A stretch of 64,000 nucleotides of DNA. It comes from Chitinophagaceae bacterium (GTDB taxonomy: Bacteria; Bacteroidota; Bacteroidia; Chitinophagales; Chitinophagaceae). The translations under genes were made by a program, and so were the position numbers. The notes under the pieces were generated by a model that saw only the letters and a list, made by a program, of their open reading frames with translations, did no database searches and was not told where the DNA came from. The stretch spans positions 231,440 through 295,439 of the forward strand of contig JAHBTL010000003.1 of assembly GCA_019638615.1 (NCBI GenBank). The letters run 5' to 3'. Below are positions 8,286 through 15,990 of the stretch, piece after piece (positions within the stretch are counted from its first letter, which is position 1; the number at the start of each line of letters is the position of its first letter).

Positions 8286-8524
8286 CATCGCCGTTGTCGT
8301 GCCTGCGGCAGATAAATTGGTATATGTGGCGGGTAATGAGAGTGGCGTACCAACAACAGGAATTTGAAAAACTGTTATATTATTGCAACCTGTACTGCGG
8401 AATGTTGTTGGTGAAGCCAAAGCACGATAGGCTATGCACAACACCCGACAACGGCAGCAATATTCTAATGTTCATGATCAGGCTTTTAATGTTCAAAATA
8501 AAAAGTATGCTCAGCCAGCCGGCG
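8286..8524. other. Intergenic stretch with a possible coding remnant
   Basis: Together with the module at 8201 this forms a gap of about 350 bases. On the minus strand 8290-8444 an open stretch reads like a beta-rich secreted-protein fragment (FRSTGCNNITVFQI and PLSLPATYTNLSAAG), but its end runs into the promoter module and no signal or start is convincing. I treat it as a possible remnant only. Confidence 0.25.
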
Positions 8525-8761
8525 CTAACCCGTGTCAGCGGTCCGTTGTTCCTTTTTATCGCTTACGTATTCCAGAATATCTCCGGGCTGGCAGTCCAAT
8601 ACTTCACAAATAGCATCCAAAGTGCTGAATCGAATGGCTTTTGCCTTACCCGTTTTCAGGATGGAGAGGTTTGAAAGTGTTAAACCCACTTTTTCGGAAA
8701 GCTCGTTCAGCGACATTTTCCGCTTTGCCATCATTACGTCCAGGTTTACAATAATTGGCAT
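8525..8761 (-). CDS. XRE-family helix-turn-helix regulator (YozG-like)
   Basis: 78 residues, almost entirely one Cro/C1-type domain: MAKRKMSLNELSEKVGLTLS holds the first helices, NLSILKTGKAKAIRFSTL the recognition region, and DAICEVLDCQPGDILEYV the C-terminal helices typical of the short YozG-like group. The gene follows the DUF2975 gene with a 3-bp gap in the same operon, a pairing seen widely in Bacteroidota and Firmicutes. It is the likely repressor of its own operon; two perfect palindromes that straddle the operon promoter at 9458-9492 are the candidate binding sites. Confidence 0.9.
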   Translation of the reverse strand: MPIIVNLDVMMAKRKMSLNELSEKVGLTLSNLSILKTGKAKAIRFSTLDAICEVLDCQPGDILEYVSDKKEQRTADTG

Positions 8762-8764
8762 AGC

Positions 8765-9244
8765 TTAAATTGTTAAGTCGTTTTCAGATTTCATATCTAT
8801 GGCATTTTGCAATATTTTTTCAAATATTGCCGCAGCAGTTGCAACTACGATAGAAACAAAGATGGTTACGATACAAATGGCAAGGAAACCGGCAGGGTCA
8901 TCTTCTTTACTATGGAATATCCGTATATACAGTCCTGCCGCCAGGATCAAAATACCTAGTGCAATTGCACAATACTTTATACCCCTTAAAGCCTTAACAG
9001 AGTCGGATGAGAACACTCTGTTTTGTCCAATATAGCCAAGTAATTTGAATGCCTTGTACAGCGCAACAAAAAATGCGATGGATGCTGCATATCCATACAA
9101 AATGAACGGGTCGGCGTAAATACTGAACAGGTCTAAGTTGGCGGCTCTTCCCTCGGTTAAGGGAAACCAAATCAAAATGGCAAGTGCTACAATGCCTATG
9201 AGCAGGATGACTGCCTGGAGAAATACTATTGAAATTTTTTTCAT
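8765..9244 (-). CDS. DUF2975 integral membrane protein
   Basis: 159 residues with four hydrophobic segments (about 7-27, 45-66, 91-109 and 120-143), separated by short loops such as GYIGQNRVFSSDSVKALRGI, which is the typical DUF2975 middle motif. Function of the family is unknown; it is nearly always coupled to a small XRE regulator, as here. It begins 12 bases after the stop of a 56-residue ORF. Because the regulator is co-transcribed, the membrane protein may sense a signal and control it, but this is only suggested by the pairing. Confidence 0.88.
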   Translation of the reverse strand: MKKISIVFLQAVILLIGIVALAILIWFPLTEGRAANLDLFSIYADPFILYGYAASIAFFVALYKAFKLLGYIGQNRVFSSDSVKALRGIKYCAIALGILILAAGLYIRIFHSKEDDPAGFLAICIVTIFVSIVVATAAAIFEKILQNAIDMKSENDLTI

Positions 9245-9256
9245 AATGATTTTGTG

Positions 9257-9427
9257 TTATACTGTTAGATTATTTTCGATCCGGAGCGCTGCTCCCTCTT
9301 TTAAAAATGACCGCAATAATATAAATAACTGCCGCCTGGCTGGCTGTCCAAATGCGTTCAGATTGTCGATTGCATAACCTTCCTGTTGCAGGCCTTTAAT
9401 AAATACAATGTTGCTTTCTGGTGACAT
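9257..9427 (-). CDS. Small protein (56 aa) leading the DUF2975/XRE operon
   Basis: An ATG-initiated frame of 56 codons on the minus strand (MSPESNIVFIKGLQQEGYAI at the start, RIENNLTV at the end). It lies between a strong promoter match (9451-9480) and the DUF2975 gene, with a 12-bp gap, in the same direction, so it should be transcribed with them. The composition is protein-like and amphipathic, with no membrane segment. I do not recognise a family. It may be a third component of this widespread two-gene unit or a leader that couples translation. Confidence 0.5.
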   Translation of the reverse strand: MSPESNIVFIKGLQQEGYAIDNLNAFGQPARRQLFILLRSFLKEGAALRIENNLTV

Positions 9428-9450
9428 AGAAGATATTTTAAATTTATTAT

Positions 9451-9492
9451 CAAAAATAATAAATATTTATTGATAAACAATAAATATTTATT
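9451..9492 (-). promoter_or_regulatory. Promoter with double palindromic operator for the DUF2975/XRE operon
   Basis: On the minus strand the -33 TTG (9478-9480) and the -7 box TATTTTTG (9451-9458) are separated by exactly 19 bp, the Bacteroidota consensus. The perfect palindrome AATAAATATTTATT occurs twice, at 9458-9471 between the two boxes and at 9479-9492 over the -33 box, 21 bp apart. This is the geometry expected of a repressor binding two successive faces of the same helix side. Confidence 0.65.
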
Positions 9493-9696
9493 TGATAAAT
9501 AAAATTCCCTACTAACCTGCCGAAGCATCCAATAATTCACCGGGCTGTATTGCAACAACAATACAGGCCCGATCCAACAGGAGGAGTCAATGCAATTGCC
9601 GGGATCATAAACGGAAAATAATAGTTTGAAATTTTTTTTTCGGAACGGGTTAATATAATGGGCGTTTGTTGTATGTAACAAGCACCAATAAAATTA

Positions 9697-9780
9697 AATC
9701 CGTAAAATGTATCCATTTTCCCGTACTGTGTTTAGGTTTTGAGGCAATAGCCCTGTCTACATTTGTGTTAGAAAACAATT
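9697..9780 (+). promoter_or_regulatory. Orphan promoter module, copy 2
   Basis: Direct repeat of the module at 8201, with only scattered differences. It contains TCCGTAAAATGTATCC, TTTAGGTTTTGAGGCAATAG, a perfect -7 box TACATTTG (9758-9765) and TTAGAAAACAATT. TTTTG at 9737-9741 is a possible -33 element with a short spacer of 16. No + strand gene follows before the convergent methyltransferase gene at 10266. Confidence 0.55.
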
Positions 9781-10265
9781 TTCAAATTCACAAATCTTCA
9801 AATTATAAAAGCTATCACTAGCGTTTTGATATTAGTCAAACATTTTCAATTGGTTGTGATTTAGTTCTTTGAAATATTGTTTTTGAGTTTGCTGAAACAG
9901 TTGATTTACGGGCATTTTTTCAAAAATAGAGATACTTAAAATCTGTAGTATTTCGTACAACGATTGTATGAGCATAAATTTCTTCTTTGCAATAGCTGAT
10001 GTTCAGCTTCTTTACACGCACCTGATACTGTTATTACAGTACCTTTACCTGAACGTTCAGCACCATAGCTTTTGACTACAGCACCTTCAGGTGGTTTGCA
10101 TACGCCGTCTGCACAGCTTATGCGGTAGACCTACTACCATCTTTTATCCGGCATTCAAAGAACTATCCTATTTCTTTAATTCGTGACACACCCAACAATG
10201 GCAGTAATTTTCAGGGTGTTTGTGATTTACTGTCGGGGTTATTCAGGCATTTGTCAGAAGGCTGG
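9781..10265. other. Gene-poor stretch with a decayed reading frame
   Basis: On the minus strand, about 9955-10135, a frame of some 60 codons without a start and preceded by two stops reads like protein (ADGVCKPPEGAVVKSYGAE, then GKGTVITVSGACKEAEHQLL). It is probably a gene remnant. A hairpin with stems GGGCTGTATTG and CAATACAGGCCC is found upstream at 9542-9571. I see nothing else that can be named. Confidence 0.3.
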
Positions 10266-11075
10266 TTAGCTCTTATTTTTCTTTATTGCTACTATGGAGT
10301 AAACCATTGGTATTTTATTATCTAAATGTTCTATTCGGTATTTTTGGGGCTCAAATTCAATAGTTCTATTGAAGCAATTATAAGGAGAATAATCAAATTC
10401 ATCAAGTGCTTTTATCTCAAGCCCGTTTTGAACAAGGCTGTTAATCACTTCGCTCAAACTGTGATTCCACATAACATATTCTTGTGTTATATCTGCAGTT
10501 TTGTCAGCATAAGTTCCGCTTTCTGTTTCTACAATTGCACCTGCATTAAAATAATTATATCCGATTTTTTCAAAGTTGTCATCAAACATCCAAACTACCG
10601 GATGAAATTCAACAAATACAAATTGCCCGTTTGGCTTTAAAAATGCGGAAACGACTTTTGCCCATTTGTCCAGGTCGGGCAACCAGCCGATTGTTCCATA
10701 ACTTGTAAAAACAATGTCAAATTTTTTTTCTAAATAATTGGGCAAATCATATATATCACAACAGAGGAAGCTTGTATTAGCGTTCGTGTCTTTTGCGATC
10801 CTTTTCGCACTTTCAATTGCTTTATCTGATAAGTCCACACCCGTGACTTCTGCTCCAAGTCTGCTCAACGAAATGGTATCTTGCCCGAAATGACACTGTA
10901 AATGCAAAATGGTTTTTCCATTTACATCACCAAGTAAGTTTAATTCAATGTTATTTAAAGAGGTTTCCCCGTTCAGAAATCCATCAAGGTCATAAAATTC
11001 CGATTTTAGGTGTATATCTGTCCGGTTGTTCCAGGATTGTCGGTTTATCTCTATATAGTTTTGTTCTGGTTTCAT
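10266..11075 (-). CDS. Class I SAM-dependent methyltransferase
   Basis: 269 residues. The Rossmann motif I is ILHLQCHFGQDTISLSRLGA (about 56-75), with the acidic end of strand 2 in EVTGVDLSDKAIESA, and motif IV-like FDIVFTSYGTIGWLPDLDKW. The C-terminal part contains the GYNYFNAGAIVETESGTYAD stretch seen in small-molecule methyltransferases of Bacteroidota and Firmicutes. The cytoplasmic enzyme transfers a methyl group from S-adenosylmethionine to an unknown small substrate. It stands alone, with gaps of 112 bases before and 480 after. No link to neighbours is evident. Confidence 0.88.
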   Translation of the reverse strand: MKPEQNYIEINRQSWNNRTDIHLKSEFYDLDGFLNGETSLNNIELNLLGDVNGKTILHLQCHFGQDTISLSRLGAEVTGVDLSDKAIESAKRIAKDTNANTSFLCCDIYDLPNYLEKKFDIVFTSYGTIGWLPDLDKWAKVVSAFLKPNGQFVFVEFHPVVWMFDDNFEKIGYNYFNAGAIVETESGTYADKTADITQEYVMWNHSLSEVINSLVQNGLEIKALDEFDYSPYNCFNRTIEFEPQKYRIEHLDNKIPMVYSIVAIKKNKS

Positions 11076-11188
11076 TTTCTATATCAGGTTTTCCGGTTTA
11101 CAGTAAAGAATTACGGCACCACCCCGAAAGGTTTTAGTTCCGGCAAGTATAAGAATAGTTCTGACGTTTGGTAAGAATATTATTTGCG

Positions 11189-11590
11189 TTATTTCAACCT
11201 TTCCAAAATGCCTTTTCGTTTTACGATGTTCTTATAATCCCATTGAATTTCTCTTGATTTTCCGAGCCAGCGTTTCAATTCTTCGGTGTTTATTTCGTCC
11301 ACCGAATTGTAGAATAGCGAAGCGTCTTTGAACTTTTCTCCTCTTACGCTTAATTTTTCTTCTTCAAAGTCTGCACCGCTCCAGAACATCAACCTTATAC
11401 CTGCTTTTTGCTTGCTGTATCCTGCTGTCGGGTTGCCGTCCAGGAACCAGACGGGATGCCTGTGCCAGATTTTATTTTCAGCTTCCGGCAGGTTTTTACA
11501 GATTTCCCGGGAAAGCAAATTGCAGATTGCTTTGTCTGCTGCAGTTTGCGCGTTATTGTATTCCAGGATGTCTTTAGCAATTGTTGTCAT
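11189..11590 (-). CDS. DUF1801 (YdhG-like) protein
   Basis: 133 residues, one DUF1801 domain: the KIWHRHPVWFLDGNPTAGYS motif is followed by GIRLMFWSGADFEEEKL and DASLFYNSVDEINTEELKRW. The fold is related to frataxin; the biochemical role is unknown. Its ATG overlaps the stop of the SRPBCC gene before it (ATGA), so it is the last gene of the ArsR-SRPBCC-SRPBCC operon. The whole set is a common Bacteroidota unit thought to respond to a small molecule. Confidence 0.85.
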   Translation of the reverse strand: MTTIAKDILEYNNAQTAADKAICNLLSREICKNLPEAENKIWHRHPVWFLDGNPTAGYSKQKAGIRLMFWSGADFEEEKLSVRGEKFKDASLFYNSVDEINTEELKRWLGKSREIQWDYKNIVKRKGILERLK

Positions 11591-12099
11591 TGGTTTTTAC
11601 TTTTAAGCTTTTTTAATAATTCATCCAATTGATTCAAACCTATCGTAAAGCCCTCTTTAAAGCCCATTGCGATGGTCTGTTCAAGGTCTTTGAGATGATC
11701 AAAAGTGAGTGTCACGGTTACCAATGTCCGCTCTTCTTTGGCGCTGAATTGGTTTTCCCAAAAGTTTTGGGGAAATGAAGTGTTGATCGTGCCGTTTTCG
11801 TCACAAAAACCATCTTTTGCGGTAAAGGATTTTTCTTTTACGATAGAGATATAGCTCGCTTTCGCCCAATGTTTTTCGCCTTCAGGGCCTACCATTGCAT
11901 AAAGCCAATATCCGCCTTCCCGGAAATCCATTGTTTTGGTTTCCGCTCTCCAGGGCTGGGGTCCCCACCACTGGTCGAGCAGTTCGGCGGTTGTCCATGC
12001 CTGCCAAACCAATTCAGGATGGGCATCAAATTCACGTTTTACCTGAATGGTTTTGTTTTCTTTATCCGTGGTAAAGTCGAATAATAAATTGCTGTTCAT
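11587..12099 (-). CDS. SRPBCC (AHSA1-like) protein 2
   Basis: 170 residues of the START/SRPBCC fold, AHSA1 branch: REFDAHPELVWQAWTTAELL, QWWGPQPWRAETKTMDFREG and the closing helix GFTIGLNQLDELLKKL. This is a single hydrophobic-cavity domain that binds a small hydrophobic ligand; the ligand is not predictable. It is 19 residues longer than the paralogue upstream, and the two differ mainly in the loops. It overlaps its neighbours on both sides by four bases, so stoichiometric production is likely. Confidence 0.88.
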   Translation of the reverse strand: MNSNLLFDFTTDKENKTIQVKREFDAHPELVWQAWTTAELLDQWWGPQPWRAETKTMDFREGGYWLYAMVGPEGEKHWAKASYISIVKEKSFTAKDGFCDENGTINTSFPQNFWENQFSAKEERTLVTVTLTFDHLKDLEQTIAMGFKEGFTIGLNQLDELLKKLKSKNQ

Positions 12100-12551
12100 T
12101 TTGTTGATTTTAAGTGTTCCAAATATTTTTCGAGGCGTTCAAAATTCTGCGCCTGTCCTTCTTTCGCATTAAATACATTAACAACCGTTTCCAGCATTTC
12201 TTCGGTATCAAACAGCGAGCTCCATCCTATCTGTGTTTCTTCACCCTTAGCTTCAAATAAAACCGTGGCAAGGAAATGCGGGTTAAAATGCTCAAAGACT
12301 ATTTTCTTCAGCGGAATAATCTCCCTGAAAATGCTCCTGTTCGGATAATCCTGCCTGTTCGCGTGATTGTGCAATGTCAGTCGCCATTCGCCGCCCTCCC
12401 TGAAGTCCATTTTGTGAATGGTAGTGGTATGATCATCAGGGCCCCACCATTGAGTTATGTATTCGGGCTCTGTCCATGCTTTCCACACGAGGTCTATCGA
12501 CGCCTTTACTGTTCTAGTCATTTTCAGTTCCCTGCTACTGGTCTTTTCCAT
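12096..12551 (-). CDS. SRPBCC (AHSA1-like) protein 1
   Basis: 151 residues, AHSA1-type SRPBCC domain: RTVKASIDLVWKAWTEPEYI, QWWGPDDHTTTIHKMDFREG and the C-terminal helix AQNFERLEKYLEHLKS. It is a paralogue of the next gene, and shares the WWGP and MDFREGG motifs with it. It begins 3 bases after the ArsR stop codon. Such ArsR/SRPBCC pairs are usually self-regulated, the SRPBCC protein perhaps carrying the ligand that the operon answers to. Confidence 0.88.
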   Translation of the reverse strand: MEKTSSRELKMTRTVKASIDLVWKAWTEPEYITQWWGPDDHTTTIHKMDFREGGEWRLTLHNHANRQDYPNRSIFREIIPLKKIVFEHFNPHFLATVLFEAKGEETQIGWSSLFDTEEMLETVVNVFNAKEGQAQNFERLEKYLEHLKSTK

Positions 12552-12554
12552 AGT

Positions 12555-12869
12555 TTACTTTTTTTGCATTTTTGCCAGTAATTTATCGAGATTGTCAAAA
12601 CGATTTTCCCAAATTTTACGGAACTGTTCCAGCCATTTGTCTATCTCTTTCATTTTTTCAATTTCAAGCGAATAATAAATTTCCCTGCCCTTGTGTTCCT
12701 GGTTTATCAGATCACATTCCGTCAAAATGCGCAAATGCTTTGAAACAGCTTGTCGTGTTGTGTCAAAATGCTCGGCAATGGCATTGGGTGTCATTGCCTG
12801 TATTGCAATTAGGGTGATGATCGCCCGTCTTGTCGGGTCTGCAATTGCCTGGAAAATATCACGTCTCAT
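12555..12869 (-). CDS. ArsR-family transcriptional repressor
   Basis: 104 residues from the ATG at 12869 ([20 protein letters not shown]), the standard start of this family; a frame reaching 12965 would run through the promoter. The winged helix contains [20 protein letters not shown] as the recognition unit and GREIYYSLE as the wing. There are no ArsR metal cysteines (no CVC), so it is of the ligand-independent or organic-ligand kind that regulates SRPBCC genes. It probably represses its operon by binding a palindrome at the transcription start (12893-12904). Confidence 0.92.
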   Translation of the reverse strand: MRRDIFQAIADPTRRAIITLIAIQAMTPNAIAEHFDTTRQAVSKHLRILTECDLINQEHKGREIYYSLEIEKMKEIDKWLEQFRKIWENRFDNLDKLLAKMQKK

Positions 12870-12892
12870 TTTGTTATTGCTTTTAATTTGGA

Positions 12893-12937
12893 AACCAATT
12901 GGTTGCAAATATATGCGCAACTTTCCGGTTTCCCAAA
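12893..12937 (-). promoter_or_regulatory. Promoter and operator of the ArsR operon
   Basis: Minus-strand -7 box TATATTTG lies at 12906-12913 and TTTG (-33) at 12934-12937, spacer 20. The perfect 12-bp palindrome AACCAATTGGTT at 12893-12904 covers the expected transcription start, 24 bases upstream of the ArsR ATG. Confidence 0.6.
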
Positions 12938-12979
12938 TTTTTCCATGTTTTTTTGAAGAAATCAAAAATTAAAGCAGCG

Positions 12980-13126
12980 ATGCGCTGTCTGCCGGGTTGG
13001 CTTTTGCGTGGGAATTTCGATGAACTTCCTGCAGAAGACCAGGCCCTTGAATGGTTGTCGGCGGAAACGCTGAATGACGGATTGGTATGGCTTCGTTACA
13101 AACTTCATCAGCTTCAAAACGATTAA
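12980..13126 (+). CDS. Possible small protein (48 aa)
   Basis: ATG-initiated frame MRCLPGWLLRGNFDEL ending LVWLRYKLHQLQND. The composition is protein-like, with acidic and aromatic residues well spaced, and a hairpin followed by eight T's lies 46 bases downstream on the same strand. It could equally be the 3' end of a lost gene, because the peptide looks like the end of a longer helical domain. No family is recognised and no ribosome-binding site is obvious. Confidence 0.3.
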   Translation: MRCLPGWLLRGNFDELPAEDQALEWLSAETLNDGLVWLRYKLHQLQND

Positions 13127-13172
13127 AAGAAAAGGCACCCGGTGACTACTCGTAGACAAAATAAACAGAAAG

Positions 13173-13200
13173 CCTGATTTCAAAGTTTCAGGTTTTTTTT
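13173..13200 (+). terminator. Rho-independent terminator
   Basis: CCTGA (13173-13177) pairs with TCAGG (13188-13192) and is followed by eight T's (13193-13200). It lies downstream of the small frame ending at 13126 and 46 bases before the bestrophin start. Confidence 0.5.
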
Positions 13201-13245
13201 GCATTATATTTAAACATTTAAAATTTCAGGAGATATAATAAATAT

Positions 13246-14256
13246 ATGCACACCGGAAAACGATATACCCCGTTAGAATTTTTTACCTGGACATTGAAAG
13301 ACACGATGATTATGCTTGTCCTGGTAGCTGTTCCGACAATGTTGTACGAAGTGTTCGGATGGACTTTTTTGGCTATTCCGTGGCAGCCCGTTGGTATCTT
13401 AGGCACAGCCTTGGCCTTCATCGTCGGGTTTAAGAACAATGCCAGCTATGGGCGTATCTGGGAAGCGCGCCAGATCTACGGAGCCATCATCAACAACAGC
13501 AGGAGCTTTGCCTATATACTTCGTGATACTGCCGGAGGAAAACAGGATGAAACCGTAAAACGAATGTTTCGCCGCCATTTTGCATGGCTTACTGCTCTGC
13601 GTTTTCAGCTCAGGGAGCAGCGAAACTGGGAAAATATGCAACGCCAAAGCAATAAAAGGTTTCAGATCAGCAGTTATACCGTTCCCGAATGGGAAAGCGA
13701 TCTCCAAGAGGAGCTGAAAAAATATTTACCCGAAGCCGAATTGCAGTATATCTTATCCAAAAAGAACAGGGCAACCCAACTTACGGCATTACAATCCGAA
13801 AGCCTGGCTGAATTAAATAAAAATGGCATCATCAAAGATTTTCAATGGAAAGCATTGCAGGAAGTCGTCACCAGGCTTACTGACGATCAGGGAAAAGCAG
13901 AGCGCATCAAGAACTTTCCTTACCCACGCAACTTTGCTTCTATGGCAACTTACCTGATGTTCATTTTTGTAGTGCTGGCGCCTTTTGGTTTGTTGGAACC
14001 TATGGATAAGCTGGGGGATGGAACCTTTATGGAAGGATATACCATTTGGTTCAATATCCTGCTTTCATCCGTTGTCTGCTGGGTTTTTCATACGCTGGAC
14101 GTAGTGGGTGAAAGCGCTGTGAACCCGTTTGAAGGTGGCGCAAATGATATTCCCGTTACACAGATCAGCCGGATGATAGAAATTGATATGCGGGATATGC
14201 TGGATGAGAAAGAGCTGCCCGAACCGATTGTGGCAAAGAATAATATTTTGATGTAA
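13246..14256 (+). CDS. Bestrophin family (UPF0187) ion channel
   Basis: 336 residues, typical for bacterial bestrophins. The N-terminus carries two membrane helices (about 20-60) with the FLAIPWQPVGILGTALAFIV segment and the family motif FKNNASYGRIWEAR; two further helices are near 240-260 and 272-290 (YLMFIFVVLAPFGL, WFNILLSSVVCWVF), ending in NPFEGGANDIPV. Prokaryotic homologues form pentameric inner-membrane channels for cations or anions. AGGAGA lies just before the ATG. It is followed at 94 bases by a Na+/H+ antiporter, so the pair may serve ion homeostasis. Confidence 0.92.
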   Translation: MHTGKRYTPLEFFTWTLKDTMIMLVLVAVPTMLYEVFGWTFLAIPWQPVGILGTALAFIVGFKNNASYGRIWEARQIYGAIINNSRSFAYILRDTAGGKQDETVKRMFRRHFAWLTALRFQLREQRNWENMQRQSNKRFQISSYTVPEWESDLQEELKKYLPEAELQYILSKKNRATQLTALQSESLAELNKNGIIKDFQWKALQEVVTRLTDDQGKAERIKNFPYPRNFASMATYLMFIFVVLAPFGLLEPMDKLGDGTFMEGYTIWFNILLSSVVCWVFHTLDVVGESAVNPFEGGANDIPVTQISRMIEIDMRDMLDEKELPEPIVAKNNILM

Positions 14257-14350
14257 CAGAACGCCGGGGCGCAGGTCTGGCAGGTAAGCAATCGTATAAA
14301 TAAGTGATATCTGTATGCCATAAGCAAATCAATAAAGAAACGAACATAAT

Positions 14351-15937
14351 ATGGTTGAGCATTTTGTATTTTATTTAGCATTGGTGCTGGTCATTATATC
14401 GGCGATAATGCTTGCCAATAAATTAAAGGTAGCTTACCCGATACTGCTGGTCATAGCCGGTTTGGCGATCAGCTTTATTCCGCGAATTCCTGCTATTAAG
14501 ATAGACCCCGAGCTTATTTTTATTATTTTCCTGCCGCCCTTGTTGTACGAAGCCGCCTTTGCCGTTTCGTGGAAAGAGATGTGGAAACTGAGGCGTATCA
14601 TTACCAATTTTGCTTTTGTAGTTGTTTTCCTTACGGCCATGTCGGTTGCGTTTATAGCCAACAGCTACATTCCCGGGTTCTCCCTGGCACTGGGTTTTGT
14701 ATTAGGCGGAATTGTTTCGCCGCCTGATGCGGTAAGCGCCGGCGCGATTTTAAAATTTGTAAAAGTCCCCAAACAGGTATCTACCTTGCTGGAAGGCGAA
14801 AGCCTGTTCAACGATGCTTCTTCACTGATTATTTTCCGCTTCGCGATGGCCGCTGTTGCCACGGGTCAGCTGATCTGGCAGGACGCAGCCCTGAGCTTCG
14901 GATGGATGGTGATTGGCGGTGTGGGCATCGGTGTTTTGCTGGCATTTATTTTCCTGAAAGTACATCGCATTTTTCCTACGGATGTCAATATGGATATTAT
15001 TCTTACTCTGGTTGCTCCTTATATCATGTATATCGCTGCTGAAGAAGTGCACACTTCTGGCGTATTGTCCGTGGTGAGCGGCGGCCTGTTTTTATCTGTC
15101 AGGAGACATGAATTTCTCCGCAGTTCCGAATCGAGGTTAAGGGGAGCAAATGTTTGGGAAAGCTTTGCTTTCCTGATAAACGGGATTGTATTTCTTTTGA
15201 TAGGATTGGACCTGCCCGAAATTATGCAGGGACTGAAGAATGAAGGCATCGGTTTAACAGAAGCGATCGGTTACGGGTTGTTGATTACGGCTGTGCTTAT
15301 AGTAGTACGGTTCCTGGCTGCCTTCGGAGCTGTGCTGGTAACTTTAATCATGCGCAACTTTATCAATGTGGCAGATCCCAACCCGGGGATGAAAGCGCCA
15401 CTTCTTGTAGGCTGGACGGGCATGCGGGGCGTGGTTTCGCTGGCAGCGGCCCTGTCCATACCCGTACAAATGGATAACGGGCAGGCATTTCCACATCGCG
15501 ACCTGATACTCTTTATCACCTTTGTAGTGATTCTTGTAACTTTAATCCTCCAGGGATTAACGTTGCCGGCTCTGATCAGGAAGCTGCAATTGTCTCATGA
15601 TAAAGGAGGAAATTACCTGTCTGAAGAAGATACTGAAACCTTGCTGAGAAAAGGAATGAAGCATGTGGCTTTCACTTACCTGAACGAACACTACAAAGAT
15701 AAAAAAGCCGGGAATGAATATTTCCGGAAGCTGATGGATCGTTGGGAGCAGGACGATAAAGAAGAAGCTGTTCATAAAATATCCGGCAATGCCAAAGCTA
15801 TTTATTTCGAGGCGCTGGAAGAGCAGCGAAAATGGCTGCGGGAGGAGAATAAAAACAACCCGAAAGTGGATGAAGAAATCGTGCGGCGTTATCTGCTTAA
15901 GCTTGACCTGGAAGAGGAGCGCCTGAGAACAGGATAG
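14351..15937 (+). CDS. Na+/H+ antiporter, CPA1 family
   Basis: 528 residues with about 12 membrane segments in the first 400, then a hydrophilic, charged C-terminal tail (about 410-528). The conserved CPA1 features are seen: PPLLYEAAF early, the GGIVSPPDAVSAGAI stretch, LLEGESLFNDASSLI (the ND motif of CPA1 exchangers, with Asp as the ion-binding residue), and GWTGMRGVVSLAAALSIP. It exchanges Na+ (or K+) for H+ across the inner membrane. The tail resembles that of YjcE-like proteins and may be regulatory. It follows the bestrophin gene. Confidence 0.92.
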   Translation: MVEHFVFYLALVLVIISAIMLANKLKVAYPILLVIAGLAISFIPRIPAIKIDPELIFIIFLPPLLYEAAFAVSWKEMWKLRRIITNFAFVVVFLTAMSVAFIANSYIPGFSLALGFVLGGIVSPPDAVSAGAILKFVKVPKQVSTLLEGESLFNDASSLIIFRFAMAAVATGQLIWQDAALSFGWMVIGGVGIGVLLAFIFLKVHRIFPTDVNMDIILTLVAPYIMYIAAEEVHTSGVLSVVSGGLFLSVRRHEFLRSSESRLRGANVWESFAFLINGIVFLLIGLDLPEIMQGLKNEGIGLTEAIGYGLLITAVLIVVRFLAAFGAVLVTLIMRNFINVADPNPGMKAPLLVGWTGMRGVVSLAAALSIPVQMDNGQAFPHRDLILFITFVVILVTLILQGLTLPALIRKLQLSHDKGGNYLSEEDTETLLRKGMKHVAFTYLNEHYKDKKAGNEYFRKLMDRWEQDDKEEAVHKISGNAKAIYFEALEEQRKWLREENKNNPKVDEEIVRRYLLKLDLEEERLRTG

Positions 15938-15990
15938 CTGACAGGGTAATATGTAACCAATAAAAAATAACAGAAAGCAAATAGTAAAAA

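Noticed and set aside
8199-8444. 81-codon minus-strand frame as a gene
   Set aside because: Its 3' part is the promoter module repeated at 9697, so it cannot be coding throughout; kept only as a possible remnant.
9542-9571. Terminator or IS end at the GGGCTGTATTG hairpin
   Set aside because: The stem has a bulge, no T-run, and no matching partner or transposase; it is not placed after any gene.
12870-12965. N-terminal extension of the ArsR protein
   Set aside because: It would translate the promoter and palindrome; the family starts at [15 protein letters not shown].
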